Assembly (NCBI GenBank): GCA_002887195.1
Contig: PJAB01000097.1
Location: 1-43,315, forward strand
Origin: Chrysochromulina parva
Lineage: Eukaryota > Haptophyta > Prymnesiales > Chrysochromulinaceae
Length of the DNA stretch: 43,315 nucleotides
Direction of reading: 5' to 3'
Under the pieces are notes generated by a model that did not search any database, was not told the DNA's origin, and was given only the letters and a program-made list of their open reading frames with translations. Positions 9,286 through 17,429 of this stretch are shown here, in pieces (within the stretch, counting starts at the first letter, position 1; each line of letters opens with the position of its first letter). Position numbers and translations under genes: made by a program.

Positions 9286-10669
9286 AGGCGGCGGCGGGGA
9301 GGGGGGCAGCGACGGGGACGGCGGCAGCGGCGGCGGCGGGAGCGGGAGCCGTACTACCGCCTCCGCCGCCACCGCCACCGCCGCCGGCGGCGGCTGGGGC
9401 AGTGACGCCGTCGCCGCCGCCGCCGCCGGCTGGGGCAGTGTCGGCCTCAGCAAGGGGTGGTGTTTTGAAGTAGTCCGGCAGAGGCAGTGGGCGGGAAGAC
9501 GACACAGTGGCGGCGGAGGCGAACGACTTGAGCTCGGGTGCGACCGAGGCCGAGGGTGGGTAAGCTGCTGGCGCTGCTGGCGGCGGTCTGCGCACTGTCA
9601 TCCCGCCAAACACGCTCGCTCCGCCTGCAGCGCCGTGTTGAGCTCCGCCCGGCGGAACGGCGGCCGCTCCGCTGTGAATGCCCATCACGGCGCTGTGGAC
9701 GCCGACGGCTACGCCCATCGCGGGCGCTGCCGGCTGTGTGGGCGGCATCACGGCGGCGGGGGCGGCGGGCTGCGCCGTGATGGGCGCAGCCGCTGGCGCT
9801 TCGAGCGCAGCGGAGGCCCACCCTGGCTTCCTCGCCTTACTCGTCTTCTTCTTGGGACCCGCTGCGCTAGGCGCCTCCGCCGACGGCAAGGTCGACGTCG
9901 GGCCGAGCGCCGCGATCTCGAGCAAAGCGGGCGCCGCGGCCATGGCTGCTGGCGCGGCCATGGCTGGCAGCACTGCCGTCATCGGCACTGCCGGCATCGT
10001 TGGCGGCGCAGCTACAGCGACGCTGCCGACGACGCTGGCTCCCGATCCGACAGCCACGTCCGCGACGACAAAGCCCAAGCCGGCCGCTAGGCTTGAGAGC
10101 GCACTCGGTTGCGCGGCTGGCTGCGATGGCATCGCTGCGGCCGCCAGACGGGCTGCGGCCGCCAAACCGTCGATGGTCATCGGCGCTGACGGCACAGACG
10201 GTGCGATCGACAGGCCAGCGAAGGAGCAGCTGCAGCCGCTCGCGGGCAGCGGTACGGCGGTGCCAGCGTCGGAGGCGATGCACATGCCAGCAAAGCTCAG
10301 ACCGCCGGAGCCGCCGGCCAGTACAGGCGTTGGCATGCTGCTAGAAGTGGACGTGATCTCAAGGCCAGCAAAGCTGCAGCAGCTGCTGGCGGCGGCGGCT
10401 GCTGCGCCAATCGCTGGCGCGTCCAGAGTCGGCGAGGCGCCCGCAAGGTTGAGAAAGGAAAACGCCGAGCTGCTCGCCGACGACTCTGGAGGAGGAGGTG
10501 CCGCTGGCGTGGTATCCGCCGCGCTCGGCACCGGCGCTGTATTCCCAGCGTTGAGGAACGAGAAGGCAGATGCATCAGGAGCCGCTGAGAGCGTAGGCTC
10601 GGAAGGTGCCGGCTTGCCGTCGGGTGTGGGTGCATCGAAGCCGCCAAACGTTTCCTCCGAGTCCGCCAT
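5903..10669 (-). CDS. Long coiled-coil protein with UVR-like motifs
   Basis: Two exons, 10669-7761 and 7541-5903, join in frame (phase 2) to give about 1515 residues. The join restores a continuous helix, ALRER then YVALRAE, and the intron is full of repeats. The N-terminus has SEETFGGFDAP, which looks like the acidic-Phe FGGF motifs bound by GGA/AP-1 gamma-ear domains. Next comes about 650 residues of disordered Ala/Pro/Ser-rich sequence with repeated short AFSFLN and SFAGL motifs, then a long coiled coil. Three UVR-like helices are visible: near KDEFEVAEALEE, REFKLAGLVAVEL and the C-terminal DEDYDLADELETARREL. A 15-residue TKPEEPNAEPS repeat occurs three times. It may be a membrane-traffic or cytoskeletal scaffold; that is inference. 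The start is the first ATG, as the longer frame begins at GTG. Confidence 0.75.
6141..6275 (-). repeat. 45-bp in-frame tandem repeat, 3 copies
   Basis: Three 45-bp units encode a TKPEEPNAEPSxSSV-like 15-mer in the second exon of the coiled-coil gene. Unit 3 has diverged at its end. Confidence 0.85.
7542..7760 (-). other. Intron made of a 43-bp minisatellite
   Basis: The 219-bp intron has donor GAGAG|GTGCGT and acceptor ATCAG|G. Four copies of a 43-bp unit (plus-strand words starting ATGAGGAGGGTCATCAG at 7578, 7621, 7675 and 7718; spacing 43, 54, 43) fill most of it. Stops occur in the frame entering from exon 1, so retention would truncate the protein to its N-terminal two thirds. Boundaries are inferred from splice consensus and restored coiled coil. 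Confidence 0.8.
9255..9430. repeat. GGC/GCC-rich low-complexity tract
   Basis: Near-pure runs of GGC/GCC encode poly-Ala and poly-Gly stretches in the disordered part of the coiled-coil gene and create long false open frames on the plus strand. Confidence 0.8.
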
Positions 10670-10948
10670 CGGCGGTCTCCTCCGGGTCCACCGACGGGAC
10701 CGGACCGAGAAGCTTTTTGCTCCAGCGCGTCGAGACGCATTTCCATTCACATGAACTCAAAACTTTCCCCTCACGGCCGTCTATCGGCGGCGATGCCGAG
10801 GACGACGCAGCCGAGGCGTACGGGACTTGACGATGAAATCGCACGTGGTCTGCAAAGTTGTTCCCATGATCCCATCTGTCGTGTGCATGTAGATGTACCG
10901 TACTACATGTATTCGTGAACACCGTTCCTGGTACCAGTCGGCTACTGG

Positions 10949-11752
10949 CTACGATCGTGCGGCGAAAATCTGGTTTGAGGACTGGTTGCGCGCCACGTCT
11001 TCTAGGGCATAATAGTATCTCGCATATTGGCCGCGCCGGACCGTCGTGTTGTAGTTCACGAGCTTGAGGAGCTCGAGCTCCTGCGCGGATGCCGCGTCCA
11101 GGCAGAACTCAGGCAGCATGTCGCGGTAGTCCGCGAGGTACACCTTCTCATCGTAGACGACCTTCGACGCGATGACGATGGCCATGAGCAAGGCGGGTCG
11201 CCATGTGCGCGCGCACAGCGTGAGACCCTCATCGCCCATGGCGCGTTCGAGGAGGATGAGAGAGGTGACGAGGCTTGCATCATCAAGCTCGAGAGAGAGC
11301 TGCACTGTGCGCACGAAGGCCTCGACCGTCTGCTGCTTGGGCATGAAGCGCCACTGCCGGCTCGCATCAAGCGGATTCGTATCCTCGTCGAACACGCTTT
11401 GAGAGAGTTGCCAACGGCTCTGAGCTGCAGATGCGTGGTCCTTTATGTACGCATGTATGACGGTGCCGATGGCGCAGATGATCGCCTCGACGTTGGCATT
11501 TTCCATCGTCGTAATGGAGCGCCCTACTGGGGATCCCGGCATGAGCTCCGAGCGGCGCAACGCCCCGCCTGCTGTCGGGTCTGAAACCTTGAGCGAAGCT
11601 GGTGCTAGCGCCGAGTGTCGGAGATGCTTTTGTGGCCTTGGCTTGAAGGTGAGCATCTCCTCATCGTCGGTGGCTAAGGCATCGAACAATGCTCCTGCGT
11701 GGGCCTCGCCTTTCACGAGTCTATTTGTCATCGATCCCTTCGGGATGTCCAT
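10949..11752 (-). CDS. Cyclin Y/PHO80-like cyclin
   Basis: 267 residues from the ATG at 11752 (five codons inside a longer TTG-started frame). The cyclin box lies at about residues 90-245: LLERAM, then TWRPALLMAIVIASKVVYDE, then LADYRDMLPE and LELLKLVNYNTTVRRGQYARYYY. The W-R-hydrophobic helix followed by ASKV and a hydrophobic-NYN-Y-A-K/R-YY ending is the pattern of cyclin Y and Pho80-type cyclins, which activate PCTAIRE/Pho85-class kinases, often at membranes or in nutrient signalling. The first 90 residues are disordered with several Ser/Thr-Pro sites. Subfamily is fairly sure; the partner kinase is not in the window. Confidence 0.85.
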   Translation of the reverse strand: MDIPKGSMTNRLVKGEAHAGALFDALATDDEEMLTFKPRPQKHLRHSALAPASLKVSDPTAGGALRRSELMPGSPVGRSITTMENANVEAIICAIGTVIHAYIKDHASAAQSRWQLSQSVFDEDTNPLDASRQWRFMPKQQTVEAFVRTVQLSLELDDASLVTSLILLERAMGDEGLTLCARTWRPALLMAIVIASKVVYDEKVYLADYRDMLPEFCLDAASAQELELLKLVNYNTTVRRGQYARYYYALEDVARNQSSNQIFAARS

Positions 11753-12143
11753 GCTTACAGAGACCAAGGTCGGAGTGGCCGTCTCAGACTCGCGGCGTCG
11801 GGAGCAAATGGGCGAACATCAAACTTTCAAGAACAAGTTGCCCTCTTTGGAAACCCCTGCCAAGTGTTTGAGCCCCCGTCCTACGTTTTGGTGCTCGATT
11901 CTTTTCACGCGTTGGTGGTCGTGGCTACTATATGTACATAACAGTAGAAAGTACTTAAGTAGAAACTACAGCAGCGTTACGTTACCGTACGGTACGTTCC
12001 CGGGGTTCTTTAGAATCTTACCTGCACGTCATTTTCTTGAGAGTTCCGTTCCGACCCGTCCGCCTCGCCTTGTACACCCCTCCGCCACGTGTACGCTGCC
12101 TGTTGGCGGATTTTACTAACTTACTACTTTTTAAGTCCTGTGC
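11753..12143. other. Intergenic, no gene seen
   Basis: This lies between the cyclin start and the exchanger stop, both minus strand. It contains a perfect 12-bp palindrome TACCGTACGGTA at 11983-11994 and AT-richer sequence. It probably carries the cyclin promoter and the exchanger's... upstream neighbour boundary, that is, the cyclin 5' region plus the exchanger 3' UTR. Confidence 0.4.
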
Positions 12144-13973
12144 TCACGCTGGCGGCCGCGCCGGGCGCATCGCGCTGTCGTTGATGATGATCGCGAGGTA
12201 GAGCGCGTATAAGATGAGCAGGTAGACGCCGAGCGCGCGCGTGAGGCGGAGCTGGTTGGCGAAGATGGCTAGCAGCGCGAGGGCGATCGCGCAAAAGCCG
12301 ATGAGCGATGGGTACCACGTCCCGCGCGCGGGCGGGAAGATGTCGGCGTACGTGCCCAAGATGGCCCAGGGCAGGCCGAGCGCCGCGAACGCGTTGAAGG
12401 CGAAGGCGCCAAACGGGTTGGCGGCCGCCATGGTGAGCATACCGGGACGGCGCGCGATCACCATCGCGGTGATCAGGTCGGGGCAGCCAGCCGCGAGGGT
12501 GAGCACGCTCGCGCCGAGCGCATTCTTGCGCACTCCGAGCAGGCAGATGGCGCGCGTAGCGATCTGGACCATCACATACGAGAGCAGCAGAGTGTAGCTG
12601 ATGGATAGGACGAGAGTCAAGCCCCACGGCCGCCGGCCGCCCAGCAGCGCCATAGGTGCGTGTGCATCCGGGATGATGCATCCGAAGAGCCAGCGTGGCG
12701 CCGTCGCGAGCGCATCGAAGATGCTCCAGCTATGCCGCCGTGGCGTGCTCTCGCGGCTAGCGATCGCCTCCCTGCGTCCCTTGACACCTTTGAGGCCGTC
12801 GAGCGGCGCGCGAGCGGCCGCTGCGGGGTACCACTCGGACGCGGCGGCAAGGCCCGTCCCAGCCGAGCCTCCCACCACCGCTGAGCCCACCACCGCTGAG
12901 CCCACCACTGCCACTTGTGTGCCGCGACATGGAGCGGCCGGGCGCAGGAGTGGCGTCGTCTCGCGAGGGGCGGCGGCAACGCCATCGGAGTTAGCACAGC
13001 TACCGCTGGCCGCGCGGACGGCAGCAGCAGAAGGCGCGGCAGCGCCTGCCGCAGCGAAGGCGTACGAGCTACCCAAGGGAGATCTCCCCGAGGGAGATCG
13101 CCTCTGAGCGACGGCCGCCTCCATCGCGTCGGCCGCATCTGCCACCGCCGCGTCATTGGCCATGCCTACCAGCGTCGGATGGAGCGCCTCCGCCCTCCCG
13201 GTCACGTCGATGCGCTGGTCGAGCCGCTGCGCCGAACGCACAGCCGTGATGGCCGTTGGCGTGACGAGACCCCGCGCACCGGGCGCGCACGTTGCCTCAG
13301 CGGTCAAGGTGAGCACTTTCGGGGCAGGGGAGAGTCGCGAGGCGACCTCGTCTTCGCCCACAAAGCCGGGAATGAGGCGCCAGCACACGAAGGCGCCGCC
13401 GATGAAGCACAGGTAGAGCGCAAGCATCACGAGGCTCGCCGACCACATCGTCTCTAGATCTGCGAAAAAGAGACTTGCGTCCGCCGCGGTGCCGATCGCG
13501 GCCCAGGCACAAAAGTAGAGCACCAGCGGCGGCGCGAGGCGGATGCCGTCGCCTTCTGGCGCGAGGATCCCGAGGACCCCAAGGATTGCGAGCAAGTCGA
13601 AGACGCAGCTGCCAAACACCTCACCCGTGCCAATGTCCTGCGAATCACTCAGCAGCACGGCCGCGAGCGACATGGAGAGCTCGGGCAGGCAATTGCCGGC
13701 CGCCATGATGGTGCAGCCGATGAGGGGCCGTGGCACGTCGAGAAAGTCGGGAGAAGTTACTAGCTCGAGAGCAGGCACATACCACTCCTCAATAAGGACA
13801 TGCATGACGACGATCACGTATGGAAATAATAGGAGCTCCACGAAGACGCCGCCGTTCATCTCGAAGTCGAAAAGGTCGACCTGCGCGTTGCACTCGGCCA
13901 CTTCCTGTGCAGTGAGCGCCGTCGATGCCAAAGGCAGCAGCCCGAAGAGCAGCAGAGGCCGGAGGGTCGCCAT
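12144..13973 (-). CDS. NCX/NCKX-type cation/Ca2+ exchanger, variant alpha-repeats
   Basis: 609 residues from the ATG at 13973. There is a cleavable signal-like N-terminus (LRPLLLFGLLPLASTALTA), five or so membrane helices with alpha-repeat 1 at about 85-133 (GCTIMAAGNCLPEL, then GSCVFDLL), a long Ala/Ser-rich cytosolic loop at about 190-450, and a second helix block with alpha-repeat 2 (LTLAAGCPDLITAM, then NPFGAFAFNAFAALGLPW). The E of PEL and D of PDL are kept. The usual AAGTS-x-PE/PD Thr-Ser pair is replaced by NC in repeat 1 and absent, by a two-residue gap, in repeat 2. The Asn and Asp usual in GSxVFN (repeat 1) and GSxVFD (repeat 2) are exchanged. Family is sure; ion selectivity is not. 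Confidence 0.85.
   Translation of the reverse strand: MATLRPLLLFGLLPLASTALTAQEVAECNAQVDLFDFEMNGGVFVELLLFPYVIVVMHVLIEEWYVPALELVTSPDFLDVPRPLIGCTIMAAGNCLPELSMSLAAVLLSDSQDIGTGEVFGSCVFDLLAILGVLGILAPEGDGIRLAPPLVLYFCAWAAIGTAADASLFFADLETMWSASLVMLALYLCFIGGAFVCWRLIPGFVGEDEVASRLSPAPKVLTLTAEATCAPGARGLVTPTAITAVRSAQRLDQRIDVTGRAEALHPTLVGMANDAAVADAADAMEAAVAQRRSPSGRSPLGSSYAFAAAGAAAPSAAAVRAASGSCANSDGVAAAPRETTPLLRPAAPCRGTQVAVVGSAVVGSAVVGGSAGTGLAAASEWYPAAAARAPLDGLKGVKGRREAIASRESTPRRHSWSIFDALATAPRWLFGCIIPDAHAPMALLGGRRPWGLTLVLSISYTLLLSYVMVQIATRAICLLGVRKNALGASVLTLAAGCPDLITAMVIARRPGMLTMAAANPFGAFAFNAFAALGLPWAILGTYADIFPPARGTWYPSLIGFCAIALALLAIFANQLRLTRALGVYLLILYALYLAIIINDSAMRPARPPA
12866..12912 (-). repeat. 15-bp in-frame repeat in exchanger loop
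   Basis: About three copies of a 15-bp unit (plus strand ACCACCGCTGAGCCC) encode repeated GSAVV in the cytosolic loop of the exchanger. Confidence 0.8.
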
Positions 13974-14187
13974 CACGTTATCCACGTTGCACCACCCCCT
14001 TTTTTGCTGAGTCCGCAAAGAATCCAACCTTTCAATTCCCCACAAGTCTGCAGTTGACGGTTGAGATTTGGTGCGTGAGTTTTTATCTGATCGTCTCGTC
14101 CTAGCTTTTGACCCGCAATTGGATCGAAAGCGGCGCTCGCGAGGAGACGCCCTCTTGACGATTCTCGACACGGGGCCTTTCCAGGCC
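13974..14187. promoter_or_regulatory. Divergent promoter region, exchanger and Cys/His protein
   Basis: The 214-bp gap between two divergent ATGs presumably holds both promoters. No core element is called. A TTG-started extension of the plus-strand frame runs through part of it and was rejected as coding. Confidence 0.4.
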
Positions 14188-15855
14188 ATGCCGCTAGCGG
14201 GGGCGGCATTTGTGCCATCGGCATTGCTCTCGGCGCCGGCGCAAGCTTACGACAAGGCCCTCAACGACGGTCTCTCGGAAGAGGAGGCGTTAACAGCAGC
14301 GCAAGCGCTTCAACAGGCGGCTCCAGCGCGACTGGTGGGGGACTTTTTAGGAGGCAACGACTGCAGAGCGTGCAAAGGAGCCCACCGGGCCCACATATGC
14401 GGCAAGGTTCGCGGGGCTGAGTTGCCCTCCCCGAAGCCACCCAAGCTCGTGCCCAAAGCCGTGCCCAAAGCCGTGCCCAAGGCCGTTCCTAAGCCTGTGC
14501 CCGCATCTGAGCCGGAGCTGCCGGAGCAGCCGCCGCCTGCCAATTTCCAGCGCGTCTTTCTGCGGTTGGTCGCCTACTGGATGTCGGCCGAGGAGGAGGC
14601 GATGCTCGCGAAGGCCGCGAGCGGTAGCGTGCTCGGAGAGGAGACCAAAGAGATCGGCCAGTGCTCTTTCCCTGGATGTGTCTACATAGAGAAGCATGCC
14701 GGAGAGCACGGCTTCGATGAGGCGATTACCCTTCTACCGACGCCGAAGCGGCAAAAGTGCGCGCCCACAAAGTTTGAGATCGACCATTCGGTGCCGCAGC
14801 TCGCTCATTCCACCAAGCACCGGGCGGACGCCTCCAGCAGCAGCAGCGTCAGCAGGAGCAAGAGCAGCGCCGGTGCCCACGGCAGCGCCGGTGCCCACGG
14901 CGGCGCCCAGGTGATGGCCCCGCCGCCCGCGAGGGCGCCCTCGTCCAAGCAAGCGCCGGCGCGCGCGCCAGCCGTCGGCGCAGCGAGTTCGGCGGCGAGT
15001 GCTTCTGCGGCGAAGCGCAAGTCGCTCTCGGTCGCCGTGTACGACGGCGGCGGCGACGGCGCGAGCAGCGCCCACGGCGGCGCGAGCAGCGCCCACGGCG
15101 GCGCGAACAGCGCCCACGGCGGCGCGAGCAGCGCCCACGCCGCTGGCAGTTACTCTGGCAGCTCCATGGACGCCGACGATGGCCTGCCCGCGGAGGCGGA
15201 CAGCCCGCTGGGCAGCCCGGAGAGCCTGGAGGACAAGCGTGAGGTCTACGCACAAGCCTACCGTCTTGCGATCGAAGAGGGATGCTCCACGCTCGAGGCG
15301 CTGCAACGGGCACAGCAGGCTATCTCGTCGCCCCTCTCCAAGCACGCGCCCAACAACCCCAAGGGGGGGGTCAAGCCCAAGGCCGCCGTACCCAAGGCGC
15401 CCGCGCCCGCCGCCGCGCGGAGCTCTGAGGACGTGGCGGGCAGCAGCAGCGCCAGTGCCAGTGCCAGCGCACCGGTATCAGCACCCAAGCCTGTGGCGGC
15501 CGTCTTTCGCGGCGGGATGGCCGTCTCGGCAGTCACTAAGGCCGTCGCGCCCACGATGTCGTCACCCAAGGCCTCGGCACCAAAGGCACCCGCGTCCAAA
15601 GCGCCAACGGCCAAAGCAACGTCGGCCTTGTGCGCGCCGTGTGCCTCGCCAGGTGGCGCCCACCACGGCGCGCCGGCACCGCACTACCGGCGTGTGCATG
15701 TACGCCTCAACGCGTGGTGGGAGACGCCTGACGCGCTGCGCACGTGGCGCCTCTGGGCCATGGAGGGCCTTTGCGGCTTCCCGGGCTGCCCGCTGACCGA
15801 TCGGCATGGAGGACCGCATGAGTTCGACCCCGAGCTCATAGATCTCGCTCGGTGA
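14188..15855 (+). CDS. Cys/His-repeat protein, two C-x4-C-x5-H-x3-H modules
   Basis: 555 residues from the first ATG. Two similar halves are visible. Half one: a helix with GLSEEEALTAAQALQQA, a CRACKGAHRAHICGK zinc-knuckle-like motif, a PKAV repeat, then FLRLVAYW and CSFPGCVYIEKHAGEH. Half two: a helix with IEEGCSTLEALQRAQQAI, a low-complexity linker, then VRLNAWWETPDAL and CGFPGCPLTDRHGGPH. Both endings fit C-x4-C-x5-H-x3-H with an aromatic-rich helix 40-50 residues before it, so each probably binds zinc. The middle has four GASSAHG repeats. I do not recognise the family. DNA or RNA binding is possible but unproven. The coding sequence ends inside copy 1 of a 22-bp tandem array. Confidence 0.7.
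   Translation: MPLAGAAFVPSALLSAPAQAYDKALNDGLSEEEALTAAQALQQAAPARLVGDFLGGNDCRACKGAHRAHICGKVRGAELPSPKPPKLVPKAVPKAVPKAVPKPVPASEPELPEQPPPANFQRVFLRLVAYWMSAEEEAMLAKAASGSVLGEETKEIGQCSFPGCVYIEKHAGEHGFDEAITLLPTPKRQKCAPTKFEIDHSVPQLAHSTKHRADASSSSSVSRSKSSAGAHGSAGAHGGAQVMAPPPARAPSSKQAPARAPAVGAASSAASASAAKRKSLSVAVYDGGGDGASSAHGGASSAHGGANSAHGGASSAHAAGSYSGSSMDADDGLPAEADSPLGSPESLEDKREVYAQAYRLAIEEGCSTLEALQRAQQAISSPLSKHAPNNPKGGVKPKAAVPKAPAPAAARSSEDVAGSSSASASASAPVSAPKPVAAVFRGGMAVSAVTKAVAPTMSSPKASAPKAPASKAPTAKATSALCAPCASPGGAHHGAPAPHYRRVHVRLNAWWETPDALRTWRLWAMEGLCGFPGCPLTDRHGGPHEFDPELIDLAR
14449..14496 (+). repeat. 12-bp in-frame repeat, 4 copies
   Basis: Four units of GTGCCCAAAGCC and variants encode VPKA-type repeats. 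Confidence 0.9.
15061..15144 (+). repeat. 21-bp in-frame repeat, 4 copies
   Basis: Four 21-bp units encode ASSAHGG-type repeats; the third has Asn for Ser and the fourth diverges at its end. Confidence 0.9.
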
Positions 15856-16051
15856 GCTCATAGATCTCGCTCGGTGAGCTCATAGATCTCGCTCGGTGAG
15901 CTCATAGATCTCGTGCGGTGAGCTCATAGATCTCGCTCGGTGAGCTCATAGATCTCGTGCGGTGAGCTCATAGATCTCGCTCGGTGAGCTCATAGATCTC
16001 GCTCGGTGAGCTCATAGATCTCGCTCGGTGAGCTCATAGATCTCGCTCGGT
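15832..16051 (+). repeat. 22-bp minisatellite, 10 copies, starting in a CDS end
   Basis: Exactly ten 22-bp units (GAGCTCATAGATCTCGCTCG plus GT). The first unit encodes the last residues ELIDLAR of the Cys/His protein, and its final T starts the stop codon TGA. The other nine lie in the 3' flank, two with a CTC to GTG change in the middle. Each unit contains the palindromes GAGCTC and AGATCT. Confidence 0.97.
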
Positions 16052-17429
16052 AGAGCCATGCTGTGGTAGTGGGCTGCCGTGGAGTGGAGTGGGCCGCGCC
16101 GTCCTGAGCGCCCGCCGCACACGCGCCGTCCTGAGCGCGCCGTGGAGTGGAGTGGGCCGCGCCGTCCATTCGCCCTTGGCCGCGCCGTTACGTCTTCCGA
16201 TGCGCCCACCGCTCGCGCGTGCCGCGTCGGCCGTCGCTGCCGCGTGGCACGCCCCTGGGACCGGATGCGGGCGTCTTCCCTGCGTGACCGAAGGTGACCG
16301 TCCTGCTCCTGGTGCCTCGGCGTGCCTCTGGGCCGAGCTGCGCTTGGCGAAGCTACGCGCCCGCCCCCTAAAGCGTTAAATATAAATATTTTCGAACGAC
16401 GACGCTTTCCGACCGTCCGCCACAGCGCACACCGGCCGCACCCGGCACGCCGCACGCCATGACGCGCACCAGCGACCAGGACCGCCCGTCTTAAAGCCCT
16501 TCGCTTTCGCCGCCGTACCGCTTACGATATGCGATCTTTATGGGATGAGGGATCTTGGCGCTTAAAAAGTTTAAAACCCTTGACGCCCGCGCGCGGCTTG
16601 AGGGTTGAGCCTTCCTGAGTGCTTGATGAAAGTAGGCTGAGCCCCGTGCTGGTTCGCGCGGGTTGCGGCAGGCCTACTAGGAGGTTTATTGCTTGCACCC
16701 GCGTGGTTGTACTTACGGTCGAGTCGTGGCTCCGCTGACCGCTCGGTTCGCGGTTCGAATGTATCGGATAACGCCGCGGATATCGCGCCGCGGTCCCCAG
16801 TGGAGCCTCGACCCTCGAGGCTCGAGCGAACTCGAGGTCGAGCGTCGGTCGCCGGTCGGTCCGGTCGCCGTCCGGTCGGACCCGGATGATGTCGCGGTCG
16901 GACCCGGCCGCCCCGCTCCACTGACCGCTCGCGCGCGGCCGGCCAGCGGGAGCCCCGGGACGTGCCGACGTGTCACCGCGTGACCGTGATCTGACCGGTG
17001 TTCTCAGTGAGACCTGGCATCAAATTCGGATCCTGACGGCGATCAGGCGATCTGATCCGGGGATGTGTGCAGCTCGACAAGGGCCACATCAGCACGGCAC
17101 TAATTTTACCATTTATGGTATGTCTATCACACCCGCACACTCCGATATGCATCCCGCGACCGCCGTACGAGATACGCCGGCGCTGCCACTCAAATGATGG
17201 AAAACATGGATCTGCCCCAAAGAGGGGCGCGCCGCCTCGCATCTGCCCCAATGCTTTGCTCAGGCCGCAGGTAGCCCGCAGGGGAGTTATTCTATAGTTG
17301 CGGCCGGCTGGTTAATGGCGCCGTACGCTGTCACATCACATCCGCACTGCCCTTGTGCCCGAATCGAAACTCCAGGTAGACGCCACGCGAGACGACAGCA
17401 GCGCGCGCCGAGAGGTCTTATGCGGTCTC
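16052..17429. other. 1.4-kb non-coding region, no gene recognised
   Basis: No convincing coding frame. Near 16078-16170 there is a direct repeat of about 30 bp beginning GTGGAGTGGAGTGGGCCGCG. Around 16376-16400 and 16555-16580 there are short AT-rich patches in otherwise GC-rich DNA. Around 16790-16930 the sequence is dense in GGTCGGxCCGG-type words. No tRNA, snRNA or rRNA could be recognised by eye. It would contain the 3' UTRs of both converging genes. Confidence 0.5.

Noticed and set aside
9678..10754. Plus-strand 358-residue Ala/Gly-rich frame
   Set aside because: Antisense of the disordered region of the coiled-coil gene; the minus frame has the ATG, the FGGF motif and continuity with the coiled coil.
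15832..16051. CRISPR array
   Set aside because: Units are contiguous 22-bp tandem copies without spacers, in a nuclear eukaryotic context.
16745..16765. tRNA T-arm-like word CGGTTCGAAT
   Set aside because: No acceptor, D or anticodon arm can be built around it.
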